A stretch of 64,000 nucleotides of DNA from Lineus longissimus (Eukaryota > Nemertea > Pilidiophora > Heteronemertea > Lineidae). Positions 46,830-58,982 of the stretch are shown here, one piece after another. Every line of letters begins with the position of its first letter. The first letter of the stretch is position 1. The position numbers were made by a program, and so were the translations under genes. The stretch lies in contig NC_088308.1 in the NCBI RefSeq assembly GCF_910592395.1, forward strand, positions 14,215,001 through 14,279,000. Direction: 5' to 3'. Under the pieces are notes generated by a model. That model was not told the origin of the DNA. It saw nothing but the letters and a program-made list of their open reading frames with translations, and ran no database searches.

Positions 46830-47405
46830 GCGTCCGTCGTCGTCCGCTGTCGTCCGTCGTCGTTAGACATGGGTGGCACGTTTTGTTACCGCTGAAGCCA
46901 CTGAACTGAAACTTAGTACACATGTACCCCTTGGTGACCACTACTCAGAGACCAAAACGCGGTCTCATATGCTTCACGGTTTGGCCACCAGGGGGCCAAA
47001 GGTAAAAAATGAAGAAATGCGTTTTCTCCCTTATTACTGGTCCGAAAAATTTGAAAAAAATATGGTAGGTACTTCTACTAATGGGACATCACATATCCTC
47101 CGGGTTTTTGATTTGACCTAATTTTCAAGGTAAGATAGGTCAAAGTTCGCCGACGGCACCGCTGTTAGTCAATGGTGGCACGTTTTGTAACCGCTGAGGC
47201 TATTGAACTCAAACTTGGTACATATATACCCTTGGGTGACCTTTACTCAGAGACTGAATCGTGGCGTCATACGATTTACGGTTTGGCCAATAGGGGGCCA
47301 AAGGTCAACAATGAAAATATGCGATTACTCTCCTACGTCTGAAAAATTTGAATAAAATATGGCAGGTACTTCTCGCAGTGTTACATCATATATCCTCCGC
47401 ATTCA
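46830..47405. mobile_element. GCTCACCT-hairpin family, internal fragment
   Basis: Contains (CGT)n followed by two related units each with GTGGCACGTTTTGT, TTGGTACATATATACCC-like and GGCCACCAGGGGGCCAAA phrases. Lacks the terminal hairpin except a GGCTCACCTG at 47414. Confidence 0.65.
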
Positions 47406-47446
47406 TTTTTTGGCTCACCTGCCCCTTTTCACCCCCCCCCCCGATC

Positions 47447-47592
47447 CACCCACCCCTGACCCCACCCCTGACCCCACCCCTGACCCCACCCCTGACCACA
47501 CCCCTGACCCTACCCCTGACCCCACCCCTGACCCTACCCCTGACCCCACCCCTGACCCTACCCCTGACCCCACCTCTGACCCCACCTCCTCC
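47447..47592. repeat. 12-bp minisatellite (CCCCACCCCTGA)n
   Basis: About twelve units with minor variants (CCTACCCCTGA, CCACACCCCTGA). Reading frames across it (PTPD, PPLT repeats) are artefacts of the repeat. Confidence 0.92.
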
Positions 47593-47599
47593 CCTCCTC

Positions 47600-48568
47600 C
47601 TCCTTCCCCTCTTACAACACTAGAACTCTAAGAACTTCCAAGGCAGGAGTAACTACAGAGTGAGAGCAGACCAGACCCCATTTTAGCAATGCATTAACCC
47701 CTCTACCATTTATCGCTAGAGGCCCTTGTGGTTATTGCACAATTGGTCAGATTACTACAGAGAGTGACACTGAGCAGCTGAGAGAAAACTTAGTTAAAGG
47801 TAAAGTCCAAATTTTAACCACTATAAACCTTCCCAACTCAAAGATCACTGTCAGTTTCATTGTTCATGAACTATAGTACAACAAGAAATATTAATTTCTC
47901 CAATTTCTCTCAAAATTATGTCATTCTGGTGCAGATTATTCACTGTTGACATTTCACAGGAGGACCATGTGATAATGCGACTCCATAGCCTCCCCTTTGA
48001 CACAGGTGAGCACATGGTCCCTGGACCATTTCATTTCATCAAATTGGGAAGAGGCAAGACCACAATTGATTTTTTAAGCCTTTTAGCAGTTAAATTGTCA
48101 ATGTTTGACCGCGACGCATCAAATAATGCGTGGGGTTGTGAATCTGAAATTTAGATTATGTTATTCCGGACAGTCGGGCAAATAAATGGTGAAAAATAAA
48201 CTGGTGATTGACCACGGAAATTTTTTGATAATCGACAAATTAGACAGACTTTGATATTTCCACTCTTTTCAGCCAACTGGCAGAAAAAACTCAAAACACA
48301 CGCCCCTATTACCCAATTAGCAAAATTCGAAATTAATTTTTTCATCAAATAATTTCTTTATATCTGTAGACTTGCCACAACAAATATTTTTCAATACCTC
48401 TCCAAATATGTACTTGAGAGTTAAAAACATGCACTCGTCTAATTGATAGGCCTCGACCCGCCAACCTATGAATATTCATTAGTGGTCTTGTCTCGGAAAC
48501 AGGAGCATTCTGTGCGTGGCCATTTTGTTTCTGAGAATGCCTGACAACAAGAGTTGTCAGTGGTTTTT
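47600..48568. other. Interior of the Harbinger element, no gene
   Basis: No supported coding or structural feature; AT-rich filler. Confidence 0.3.
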
Positions 48569-51218
48569 AGCTCACCTGTCAGGTGAGCTAATACGATACC
48601 GCGGCGTCTGGCGTCCGTCGTCGTCGTCGTCCGTCGATAACTTTTGACAAAATCGTGGCACGTTTCTTAACCGCTTGACCCAGAAAGTTCATACTTGGTG
48701 TGTGGCTACCCCTAGGCAAGACCTTCCTTCAGAATGAAAATCAGCTCAATTTGACTGCTGGTCTGCCATATAGGGGGTGCTCTTTGAAAACCTATTTTTG
48801 TCATTTTGAAGCTTATGGTTAAAGCTAGAGCGATAAAAAATTTATGGTGGGTGTATCTAATAAAGGTTCATCACATATCACACGGGTTTTTGATTTGACC
48901 TTCATTTCAAGGTCACAGAGGTCGAACTCTAAAATTTCTTTGATCATGGCACGTTTTTTTGCTATTGGTCATAGACTCTCTAAATTTGATATGTAGACAC
49001 CTATTGGGCATCTCTACATGTTAACACAGATTTAGGTCAGTGTGACCTACTATTCAGGTATAAGTAGGTCAAGGTTAAGGAAGCCCATTTTCTTTATTCC
49101 AGCAGATTGAAGTTTGAAATGAAGTTTTAGAGGTTGGCCTGATATAGAGGTTTCGATATTAAATAGATTAATTTCGTTTCATATCACTAGGTGGCGGTAT
49201 TGTGCAAAAATGTCAGTTGGCACATTGCCAGCAGTTTTGAATTTCGCGGTTCGAGGCAATCCGTCGGGGTATCCCAGATGCGCAGTGTTGTACTGCGCCA
49301 CTAGATCTGCATACTACAAGTATGGAAGACAGCCATTTTATGAATTTGAAGTGAGATGAAGAAGGAATTAAATCACCTTGAATCAATGCTAAAACTTAAT
49401 CATCCGCTCTTCGGATGAGGTCGTATGTGTTGATTACATTCTTGTGATTGGTTTGAGATTATTAGTTTGTCCTCATTGCCGGTCGTTTTAGAAAATTGTG
49501 ACTGTGATTGGAAGGTAAAATGAGAAACTTGTCACACTGTTCTTCGGCTTGGAATGGGGATAGTCAATGCAGAGCCAGTTGGTACAAGCTGCCTTGCGAA
49601 TCGGGGTGTGTAATAATACTGTGAAAGAAAAATAAAATGATGAATTGTAGCAGTGTGTGTCAGAAATTATGTGATTTCCAGTGCATTTGACGATCCCAAA
49701 GTTTCGAGAGTATGGCAAAATGGCAGCTGCCGTCATTGGAGATTAGCGTCAAGCCGGAACCTTTCGTTACAGTGTGGGCTTTTAAACACAAGTTAATGGT
49801 TTATAATCACCCAGACGCTACTCATTAGGTAAACCTCTACTAAAAACACTTGCTTTAATTTTTGTAAACATGTCACGAGTGCTTAAAAAGAACCATTTTT
49901 GTGATCGTTTCGTCGCTGTAGAAATGTACACAGTCAGAGTCAGTCAGTGTGTCAACACAACAACGGTGTTAGTATACACATGAATCCATGATATACGGAG
50001 ACACGAATGTAAACATTTGCCTGTTGGGTCGGAAGGAGTTCACCGTTACCGATCACTGCCCCAAGAAAGGTCATCTGAGCTGGTTGACTAAAGTAGATGA
50101 TGATAATGATGAAAGTGTAGCACAGCTGTCATCAGTGCTTTTATAGTTAGGCCTAGGCTATAGTCGGATTCATAAGTAAATGTCACTGACTGCCCTTTTG
50201 GGTCGCTGTGCAAAAACTATTGGGCCGATTTCTTCAAAGTTTGGTTTTTCTTGAATCTAATTTCGGAACCCAACACAATTTCCAGGTTAGAGATTTGCAA
50301 ATTATAAAGAAAAAAATTGTCAACTTTGGAGCCCTTTGGCCATTTTGGGGGAATCTGGAGGGCCCGATTTTTTTTGATGGATAGTTCTAAATGAAACTTC
50401 GCAGCTTTAAAGATACACACGAAAAAAAATTAACCTGAACATTTCAGCAAAATGCATCCAGAAATAAGCAGTACAGAGGAGAAAATGTCAAAATCAATAC
50501 ACTACGTCAATGTACACCAATACATACAAAAAAAATTATTTCGTAACCATGGTTACTGAAATATGAAAATTCTCTTGGGTCCCGAAATTAGATTCAAGAA
50601 AAACCAAACTTTGAAGAAATCGGCCCAGTAGTTTTTGCGCAGCGGCCCAAAAGGGCAGTGACATTTACTTATGAATCCGACTATAGGGCTGTCTTGTAAC
50701 TATGTTATTGTCTCAAAAATGAATACAAACTGCTACCTAGTTACTCAGTACATCATATTCTATACTGTGCATTCCTTGCTTCAATTGTTCTTGTATCATA
50801 TTTTTCAACATTTCTCTCTAATCGCAAGCCGAGGATAAATACTCCTTTCAAGATAGCGTATTCACACGCAATTCCACAGGTACATCCCATTCATTTGAAA
50901 TTTCGGCCAATGACAGCAGGTTTTACAAAATGTAAATGCGCTGTTTATTTTCAATAGTCACTGAATAGCTAAGACACATGTAAACCCGTCTTAATTGGCC
51001 AGAAAACATCTCTCAGCTTCTCCCACAAATAACGATTCACTTATTCCAACATCAGTAACATGTGCACGCGGAAAACAATACGACTAACTCCACTTTTTCA
51101 AGACAAACCACACCATCCCACAACTATTGCATGATTAACCCCTAACAATGACAAGTTCTTCCTCATACTCTCCCTTTCATATCGACAGGTGAGCACAATG
51201 GCCCTGGCCATTTCATTT
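48569..51218. mobile_element. GCTCACCT-hairpin family, copy C (about 2.65 kb)
   Basis: Left end hairpin AGCTCACCT-GTC-AGGTGAGCT then (CGT)n; right end GGTGAGCACAATGGCCCTGGCCATT at 51186-51212. Same orientation and end structure as 58904-60018 but a longer, different interior that includes the foldback at 50157-50693. Nested in Harbinger. Confidence 0.7.
50157..50693. mobile_element. Foldback/MITE with about 112-bp TIRs
   Basis: 50157-50270 and 50580-50693 are inverted copies (CTATAGTCGGATTCATAAGT outward; GAATCTAATTTCGG inward), with one short indel. No coding capacity. Confidence 0.85.
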
Positions 51219-51518
51219 AGGTTTATCGGTGCTCAAAAGCACCGTTAAATATATCGGTGGTTTTGTCGGCAGTTCGAGCTTTTCGGAGCTTCTGACAACC
51301 TAAAACTGTCGGTGGTTAAAGTTATCGGTGGTTTGTCGGCAAACTATCCACCGACAAGAGATATCGGTGCTTTGAACAACCAGGCCCTGGACTTTCCTCG
51401 ACCCCTCACCCATACATGTTTTTGATGACATAATGGACTACAAAGGATTCTACTGCTTGGGATGATATTACCTTTTCGAATTACATCTTTATCCCTCTAC
51501 ATGGATGTGATACGAATA

Positions 51519-51702
51519 AAGTGGAACTTCCCTTAGCTGAAACAACTCTACTTTAAGGACACACCCTCTGTTAATGACACAGCATGTCATGATGTGACCC
51601 CAAGTTGGTCCTTTCCAGCTAATTTGAACTGTTTAATTAGGACTTTCAATTAAGGACAGCATTTGCCAGTCAAAAGGTTGTCCTTTCTACTGTTAGTAGT
51701 GA
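51519..51702. mobile_element. Pogo-like MITE, degenerate
   Basis: AGTGGAACTTCCCTTAG at the left, internal TTAAGGACA phrases and TTGTCCTTTCTACTGTTAG at the right parallel the better preserved copy at 58348-58525. Confidence 0.55.
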
Positions 51703-51730
51703 ATTACTTTATTGTCTTATTGCTATAAGA

Positions 51731-52799
51731 TTAACCCTTTTGCTGCCAACTTCGCATTTCTGCACAATGACTTTTGTTCCTTTTGCTGCCAACTTCGCAT
51801 TTTGGCGAAATTTTCCTATGTGGTGAAAATACATTGATTTTTCGTCTGCTAGCGTCGTTTATGGTATATACCTATAGATGGCGTGGTAGAGGAGTAACCA
51901 CGCTACGTTTCTACTGTACATGTTATATATCGATTTGCTGAGATTTCGGGTGAAAATCACTTCCAAAAGTTTACAAAATGGCGAATCGGATGTCATTATC
52001 ACAGGTACTCGATGAATTGGATATCATGCATGATTTTGATTCTGGGCCCGAATTCGAAAGGTACCACACAGTTGTCAATTATTAGAATAGAGTTATCTGA
52101 CTGCTACATACATTCTATGACAGGACATTTGGCTGAGAAACTTTGAACTTTCATGTTTAGTTGAGGAAACCCTGAATTTTAGCTGTTTTATACCAGGCCC
52201 CCTCCATAGGGACCCCTGACCCCCCTATCTACTATTAGTTCTCTGGTAGCACTAAAAAGGAGCTCTAGGGAGTGAAGGTATGTAATTTAATCCCAACATA
52301 TCACCATAAGTAGTAATTTTTGGTCTACAAAGTAAATGGCTGATCATTGAATTTTGAAGAATTTTGCTCGATTTCTGTAAATAACGCATCGGTATTTCTT
52401 GGCAATTTTGTTACAAAGCAATACATATTCAGGGTTTACAAGGTTATGGACTTAGAAAGGAAAGAGTAAAGAAACATGCAGATGCATAAAAATAGTTTTA
52501 TTAGTTGTATTATTACATTTATTCCAAATTACAGTGGTTTATTCTACAAAATCTTCAATTCTCATTAGTTATTCAAGATGGCGGCATGCAAATTAGGGCG
52601 TGACCTACTTTAAAAAAATTTTAATTTGAAGTCCAGGTCATACTGAACAACTTCCATGTGCATTGTTTTGACATATCTCCAATAGTTTTCTCAGGAAAAA
52701 TATTTAAATTGATCATATCAATTTTTTTCAATTTAACCTGAAATTGCTTGGCACTGAGGACTCAAAAAAAAAAAATTTGCTTGGCAGCAAAAGGGCTAA
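51731..52799. mobile_element. piggyBac-like non-autonomous element
   Basis: Left TTAA followed by CCCTTTTGCTGCCAA; right end TTGGCAGCAAAAGGG followed by CTAA (one change from TTAA). TTAA target and CCCTTT ends are piggyBac-like. It retains a short possible transposase start at 51978. Confidence 0.7.
51978..52085 (+). pseudogene. Possible N-terminal remnant of a piggyBac transposase
   Basis: ATG in a good context (AAAATGGCG) opens 35 codons with an acidic leader (MANRMSLSQVLDELDI, then DFDSGPEFE), as in piggyBac transposase N-termini, then a stop. The rest of the transposase is deleted. Confidence 0.35.
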
Positions 52800-52807
52800 T
52801 CAAATGT

Positions 52808-53395
52808 TTTTAGCTCAGCTGACAAAGTCAGCGGAGCTAGTAGAATAGCTGTTCAAATGGTGTCCGTCCTGCAATCCATCCATCCATCCATCCATCCATC
52901 CATCCATCCATCCATCCATCCATCCATCCATCCATCCATCCATCCATCCATCCATCCATCCATCTAGGGACCCATCTGTGGACAAAATTGGACATTTCTG
53001 ACCGGAAAGGTCTAGCCACTTCGTTGACGGTGCTAAATTAGGAGTTGCCCAAGGTGAACTCAGAAACGAAAAATCAGCGCGATCCGACCTGTATTAAGAG
53101 AATGAGGTCATTTCGCGTTTAGATTTCTTTCCCTTTTTACCTCGGTCCACAGAGCAAATATTGTTTTCAAATGTGGCTGAATATTTTTAAATATTTTTTC
53201 ATTTTTTACTTTTAATGGAATTGATATAGTTTTCACCGCCAGTTGGCGCTGAAGGCAAATTGACTGAATTTTGGCGATTTCAAATTTTGCGGTGGCTCAA
53301 CTTTTAGCAAGCAGTGCCGCTGATTGGCCGATCGATAGAAGAGATGCCACCATTTAAAAATGGCGGTAGTCGCTGCTTCAATGAAGGTGAGTGAA
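52808..53395. mobile_element. GCTCACCT-like hairpin family, diverged copy
   Basis: Starts AGCTCAGCTGAC-AAA-GTCAGCGGAGCT, a near-perfect long terminal hairpin with a different stem sequence from copies A-C, then GGTGTCCGTCCTG and the ATCC tract. The right boundary is not clear. Confidence 0.5.
52874..52964. repeat. (ATCC)n microsatellite
   Basis: About 23 uninterrupted tetranucleotide units. A minus-strand ORF of WMDG repeats is spurious. Confidence 0.97.
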
Positions 53396-55414
53396 ATTTC
53401 TCATGTTCAATCGGTTGATACTCTTTTAATCAACATGACCATGTACCTGAAATTTGTTTAGGTACTGAAAGGAGTCTATATAATTCAGATTTATCAATAG
53501 TTTTTTATAATATTGCGGAAATTTTGTCCACAAATTAGCGAAAGTTGGTGCTCATCTCATGTCATTTTAGAGCGAGAAATTTGTTTCCGTCGATCTCTAC
53601 CAGTGAAAAATCGCTTGCATAGCTTCGAATTTTTGTGAACATAAGTATCTGAACTTGGTTTCAAATAGTCTAGAGAGTTACCTTTGTGGTGATACATATG
53701 GTATGTGATAAATATTTGTGGAATTTGTGAAATTCGGTTTTCAAATGTGCCGATGATGCAAGCGATCTCGCGTGAATTTTGCAAGTCCTGATATGTCGAC
53801 CGGGTGTCAAAAATCACTCGCCTAAATTCAATTCAAAGATCGAAAATAATATCTGAACTTAGTTTCAAATAGCCTACGCAATTATCATTTCGGTGATATA
53901 TAATGCATGCATGTAATAATTGATTAATCTGCCTAAAACGCGCAATTAAAACGGCGAAAGATCTTGATAAACACTCTGGTGGCGGTCGCACTAAATAAGG
54001 ACCGGTAGGGCCCGGAGAAAAAAAGGTAGCGCCCGGAGGTTGAATCGGGATTTTTATGCACTTTAAACTGTATATATATGTTGTTTAGATGTATTTCTAA
54101 CTGTTCTGCAACTTTGATGACCAAGCTTGCAGCCAGAGTTGGTAAAATTGATGCTTGTTTATGGACTGCGCTAGCGACCGGAGAATTCGCCATCGGCCAT
54201 TTTGGCTACGGTCCCCGAGTTGTTGTGGTTGGCAATTTTGCAACAAATCTCGCCATTTACGTTTGTTTTCTCCCTGTCTGGTCATTGGCCGTGACAACAA
54301 TTATTTTGAAAGTCACATTACGTCATCGTAGTATGAATTCCACTGCAGTTTCGTTACGCAGCAATGCTCATGTTTTTGGTTTGCAATCCTGTACTGTCTC
54401 AGTGTGTCTGTACACTGCACTGTGCATGGCCTCATCATTAAGCCCAGCTCTCGGCTCACATCATGTGGGCACGGTTGGCTGTTGAGTGTTATGGTTCAGT
54501 CTGTGAGACTAATCTAAAGAGGTTACACTTTTATTTTGAATTGAAAAACAGCCCACAGGCACAGGACTGACTTTTCACTGAGTAATAAGTGTGCCCTTCG
54601 AAGGTTAAGTCTCTTTCTGGATTTGCTTCCATGCCTTGTTCAGGATATCATCTGACAAATGCCTGATCAAGCACAGACTGTATCTGGTGGTGTACATTTC
54701 CCCGTCTATGTCACCCTTTTTTATTCAGTCAGTGTTAATTTCTCTTCTCTTTTTTTACAGATTAACTGTTGTTGGTTATTGCAAGAGGAGTCGTTGGCAC
54801 ATTTCAAGTCCAGGCAAGCACTTGCTGTTCCCACATTCAGAGTAAGGTGTGCTTACTCGTTTTACTGCTTTCCATTCCCGGAGAGCGTTATCAAATATCT
54901 GCCGCAAGGCAACAAATATCTGCTGCAAGGTGCTTCAAATATCTGCCGCACCAATAAAGTTCATTTTGTTAACCAACTCTTTATCTTCTTTTCTTCACAT
55001 ACAAAAATAGACCATCCCAAACATTTGGCTGCATCCACTTCATCAATGTCCAGAAAACAGTCGGTTCATTTGACCATTGTAAAGCACCAGGCCCCACCTC
55101 ACAAAATACACTGTAATAATTAGGTACCTTGTGTCCATGTGCTTGTTATTAGTTCCACCTACGCTGCATGAAGACAAGGACTCCACTCTTTGACGTCACC
55201 ACACAACTCCTTGCCGTCATCACACACCCCTCTACTGCAACGGCAATAGAAATGACTTAACGTCATAATAGCAGGGTGACGTTAACTCAGTACTTCAGCA
55301 TGCACTGATATAGCAAGAAGGTCTTTCGCACCAGCACTTCTGCGTGCTAAATGTTACAGCTTCACGTTGCCTCATAATATCGGTACCAACACACACTTGG
55401 CCCTTGCCTTCGCC
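53396..55414. other. No supported gene
   Basis: One possible short exon start lies just before it (ATGGCGG at 53360, ending AAG before GTGAGT at 53387). The 135-codon ORF at 54078-54485 has no recognisable domain. Short ATCTGCCGCA repeats occur at 54895-54950. Confidence 0.3.
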
Positions 55415-55456
55415 TAGCCATTTCAGCTGAGCGCGAGGCCCTTGGGCCTCTTATTG
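55415..55456. repeat. Palindromic repeat-family end
   Basis: CAGCTGAGCGCGAGGCCC followed by AGGCCC-TT-GGGCCT palindrome and CTT; looks like the conserved end of a dispersed repeat seen in marine invertebrate genomes. Confidence 0.4.
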
Positions 55457-57518
55457 ATTATTGCTATAAGACTATAGCAATAAGACAATTATTTTTGGAC
55501 TAATGCATTTCTTTTAAAACCCTTTATTACAATGACTATGAGTTTTTTTTAGAAATTAGGCTCTGTGCAAAGTTCTTAGCATTGGTTGGTTGCTTTCTCA
55601 AGCAAATTTTACGGCTAAGCCAAAAGGTACACTTTAAGGGGGGGGGGGGCTTTAGCAGGGGTGCAGAAAGTTTTTTGCATTCCTTTACATGATATTTTTC
55701 CAATAAATTTTTACTTGTTCAGGAGTCTTAAAATCCTATCCTCAAGACAGAGCCAGTCACATGCTCCTCCCCTTGCAGAATCTTTTCAATTTCATTGTAT
55801 GATGAATGCTTGCCTCTTCTGCAATGGAAGTGTCGACAGTGATAAAGAGGATAATATCACCACTCATGGGTCTTCTTTCCGCGCCTTCTTTCCTCTGCAT
55901 AATGAAACATTTACCAAATAAGAACAAGAGAGAAGAGGTGATTTGTGATTTCAAATAAACAGTTAGAGTTTATTTGTTTTATTATTGCCGCTATTCCTCT
56001 TGAAGAAATACTATACATGTACAGGATCGGGCAATCAAAACACATCCACAAAATGCCACATTAGTTTTTCTAGGAAAATAATTGTGGCATAATAATATTT
56101 CATTTTGAACTTAGTTTCTAGAACATTGAAACCCTGCTCAAACAAGCAAACTACCCTGCAGTAGATAAAATGCAAAAATTGCAAACAAGTACTGAATTTC
56201 CATTTTTTAAATAGAATCACAAGAGTGTACATGCAAGCACACAACAAACCATTCGGAATTTCAAAAGATGATCACTGTGTATGTTTGCACTGTGAAACAG
56301 AATTAAAATACCAATTTCTTGGTCATTAACATCTGTATCACATAAATAAATAACACAACACTAATCACTATTATATGAGTAATATTTTTGTCACTTGTCA
56401 AACCAGACCATAGCTCTTTTCAAACTTCAGACTATTAAGATTTCTCACATCTCACAATTCATCAAAATTATTAAAGCTATATACGAGAAATAGATTCAAT
56501 GCTCTTGAATCTATCCTCACCAATTGTCCTTACTTTGCGTCTCATTTAGTAGCAAACTTAACCACAGCTTCTTCTTTTAGTTACCCCCTTGATGGGTTTC
56601 AGGGCCTATTGTCCTCAGATAAAATCATGACATTTCTGGCAAAAAGATTCAACTTCCATAAAAAGCACCAATAAACTAAAAGGGGCGCATGTGGAAACCA
56701 TAGTCCAAAAATTATGGCCAAAAAGATTTCATCCCCTCCCAAGAAGAACCATTTGTGGAGGAGACAAGGTAAAAACCACTAGATATTCCTAACCATTTGG
56801 CCAATTAAAGACAAAACGCCAAACATGATGAAACAAGTGAATTACCTGGAAGAGGTTGCTCCAGAGATTCAAAGGACCACAGATTCAGAGAATATTTGGA
56901 AAGTAATACATGTTTGTGAGAGCTGTCTATAAGTTAACAGAATCATTCTGAACCAAATTGTAGTGATTGACCGTCATTCGAATTACAGAACCAGGGCTTC
57001 CTTTTAGGTGGTGCAGCCTTTAAATCAGCACAATGAAAGTTGATCCGTCTGTTGCACCCATCACACCCAACAGAAGGAGGATGGTAACTGCATTCTTCTT
57101 TGCATTTCATACACGGGTATACTTCTTATGATCCCAGAGGGAGGCGATCAGAAATTTTGGAATAACTTTTTTTTTCTGCTTCTTAACTTTTTAAAGTTTT
57201 GAAGTAGCTAAGTTTCTTGCACCGGATCTGCGTGATTTTTTTACATTTGACCCTAGTTTGTTTTCTCCAGCTGAGTTAATAGTACAGATGTCAAAATTTA
57301 CATTGATGCAATTAGTGGAAGCAGTGTAATCAGTAGAATTGATACTCAGTTGGTCAACCTTTGATTCAGTTGAAATTGGAGCACTATAATTTGAGTGACA
57401 TAAAGTGAAATGTCGCTTAAATTCACTTTTGTTGCTAAATGTGGGAAAAAGCGATTTTTTGCAACACTCAGAACATGTGTGGGTTCCTTGAGGTCATGAG
57501 CCCTTTGGGTACGCTTTC
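55457..57518. other. No supported gene
   Basis: AT-rich. A worn relative of the 210-bp repeat may lie at 56400-56600. The ORFs here are short and lack motifs. Confidence 0.3.
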
Positions 57519-58345
57519 TTAATGCTTTTTCTGTTTGAAAGGAATGAGACATTTTCTTAGTTTGTATGCATTGACTTGAGTGCAATACATTGAAAAGGCT
57601 TGTGTTTTAGATTTTGATGTTTTTGTGATTTTGGCCTTTTTAATGCATTTCGCATGCTTGATGGTGAGGTTATCTGAAAGAGTAGAATCTATCAAATTTG
57701 TAATGTCAGCTACAGTATTTGGCTGGAGTTCCATGAAATCATCGTCGCTATCTATGTGTGCAAGTATGTGCTTCTTTTGTTTTATAACAAGTTTTTTTAA
57801 CGCTTTGTAGATAATTTGCTGAAAATTTGGCCCCCTTGATGCAACTCGGTTGCGTTTCCGACCTGCATGGCGCTCTTTGGCATTTTCCGGAAATTTTACG
57901 TTTGGACGATATGGGTCTGGAATTACTTCCTCCTCGGGAAGTTTTGTAAGGAAGACTTCAGAAGAATTCAGTCCCTCAGAAAATGTGTTTCGGTGACCAC
58001 CATAATGGGCTGCTCTTTTTGCCAAACAGCCAGGTTCTAAAGACAATGGAATAAAATGATGATGTAAAAGTTCAAGTATACTGGCATTCTGGGTTGCATC
58101 ATGGAACTCTTGTTCAGAGGCCAAGTGTGCTTTATGGAGCAATGAATCAATGTGAGATCTATTAGATTCAGGAACAGGTGATGACTTCATGGAAATAAAT
58201 GATGGGACAAAATTTCTATATTCATTAACAACAATTGTGGGACACTTACTCCCCTTTTCAAAAAGACAGGCATACAAATGCTTACAAAAGTAGGGTTGCC
58301 CTTGTGCAATAAAAGAATAGCAAGTACAAATTCCAAGTTCTAAAT

Positions 58346-58527
58346 TACAGTGGAACCTCCCTTAGCGGACACCTCTCAATTAAGGACAACGTCTCTATTA
58401 AGGACACTAGTTTTGGTCCCAAATTGGTTGTTTCCATTCAGTTTGACCTCTCTAATCAGGACACCTCTCTATTAAGGACAGCACTTCCCAGTCCCAAGGG
58501 TGTCCTTAATAGAGAGGTTCTACTGTA
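58346..58527. mobile_element. Pogo-like MITE with TA duplication
   Basis: Ends CAGTGGAACCTC and GAGGTTCTACTG flanked by TA on both sides. Internal TTAAGGACA repeats. Size 178 bp. Confidence 0.8.
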
Positions 58528-58903
58528 CATAAATATTCTTTTTTTTCATAATTTGCGCTGCAATAGAATCAATCACCTTGACTGTAGCTTCGTAATGCAG
58601 CCGATAAAAATATACCAGCAGCTGTTTGGGTTAGATCATGCACTAATGACTTGCAACCAGCTAAAACATCATATGAGTGTTCATTATGAACTATATCATT
58701 TAATGTTTTTGCATTGCTCTTGCTAGGATGGAGTTGTACATTCATACTATCAGATACACCATCAACATCACCGCCTGAATCTACAAAGAAGCCTTCGGGA
58801 ATTGCAGCCAAATTTATGTCTTCATTTGAATTTTCTTTGGGGAAACGAATCGAATGCTTCTGTGACTGACTTTTATTTATGTCAATCTGTGAAATATGCC
58901 CTT

Positions 58904-58950
58904 TTTAGCTCACCTCTTAGCAGAGGTGAGCTTATCCCATACCGTGGCGT

Positions 58951-58982
<32 letters not shown>

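Larger units (their letters stand above)
44960..46941 (-). pseudogene. Harbinger transposase (HARBI1-like), interrupted
   Basis: The N-terminal part at 46429-46800 (LRKRYRFSRLSIIYITDLI, then an HTH-like SAERQVMLALRFYASGSFLQIVGDLQG) is followed by [11 protein letters not shown] (first catalytic Asp, 46087-46287) and LLGDSGYP with SIERCFGVMKRRF (second Asp and Glu, 44960-45319). A 118-bp MITE breaks it at 46308-46425. The gap 45320-46086 includes an intron-like region with a 210-bp repeat. The first 40 residues of the N-terminal ORF derive from an adjoining repeat and are not transposase. Confidence 0.82.
43926..51389. mobile_element. PIF/Harbinger transposon, 7.46 kb, with CTG target duplications
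   Basis: Inverted ends GGCCCGGTTGTTCAAAGCAC (43929) and its complement with one mismatch (ending 51386), flanked by CTG (43926-43928, 51387-51389). Inside, near each end, are GTCGGTGG/ATCGGTGG repeated motifs. It encodes a Myb-like protein (plus) and a HARBI1-type nuclease (minus), both decayed, and has taken nested insertions (46308-46425, 46830-47405, 48569-51218). A 3-bp duplication is as expected for the superfamily. Confidence 0.88.

Noticed and set aside
47348-47631. PTPD and PPLT repeat ORFs
   Set aside because: Products of the 12-bp minisatellite read in three frames.
52837-53019. WMDG repeat ORF on minus strand
   Set aside because: It is the ATCC microsatellite.
54078-54485. 135-codon ORF with hydrophobic stretches
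   Set aside because: No recognisable domain, overlaps an equally long opposite-strand ORF, and lies in repeat-like DNA.
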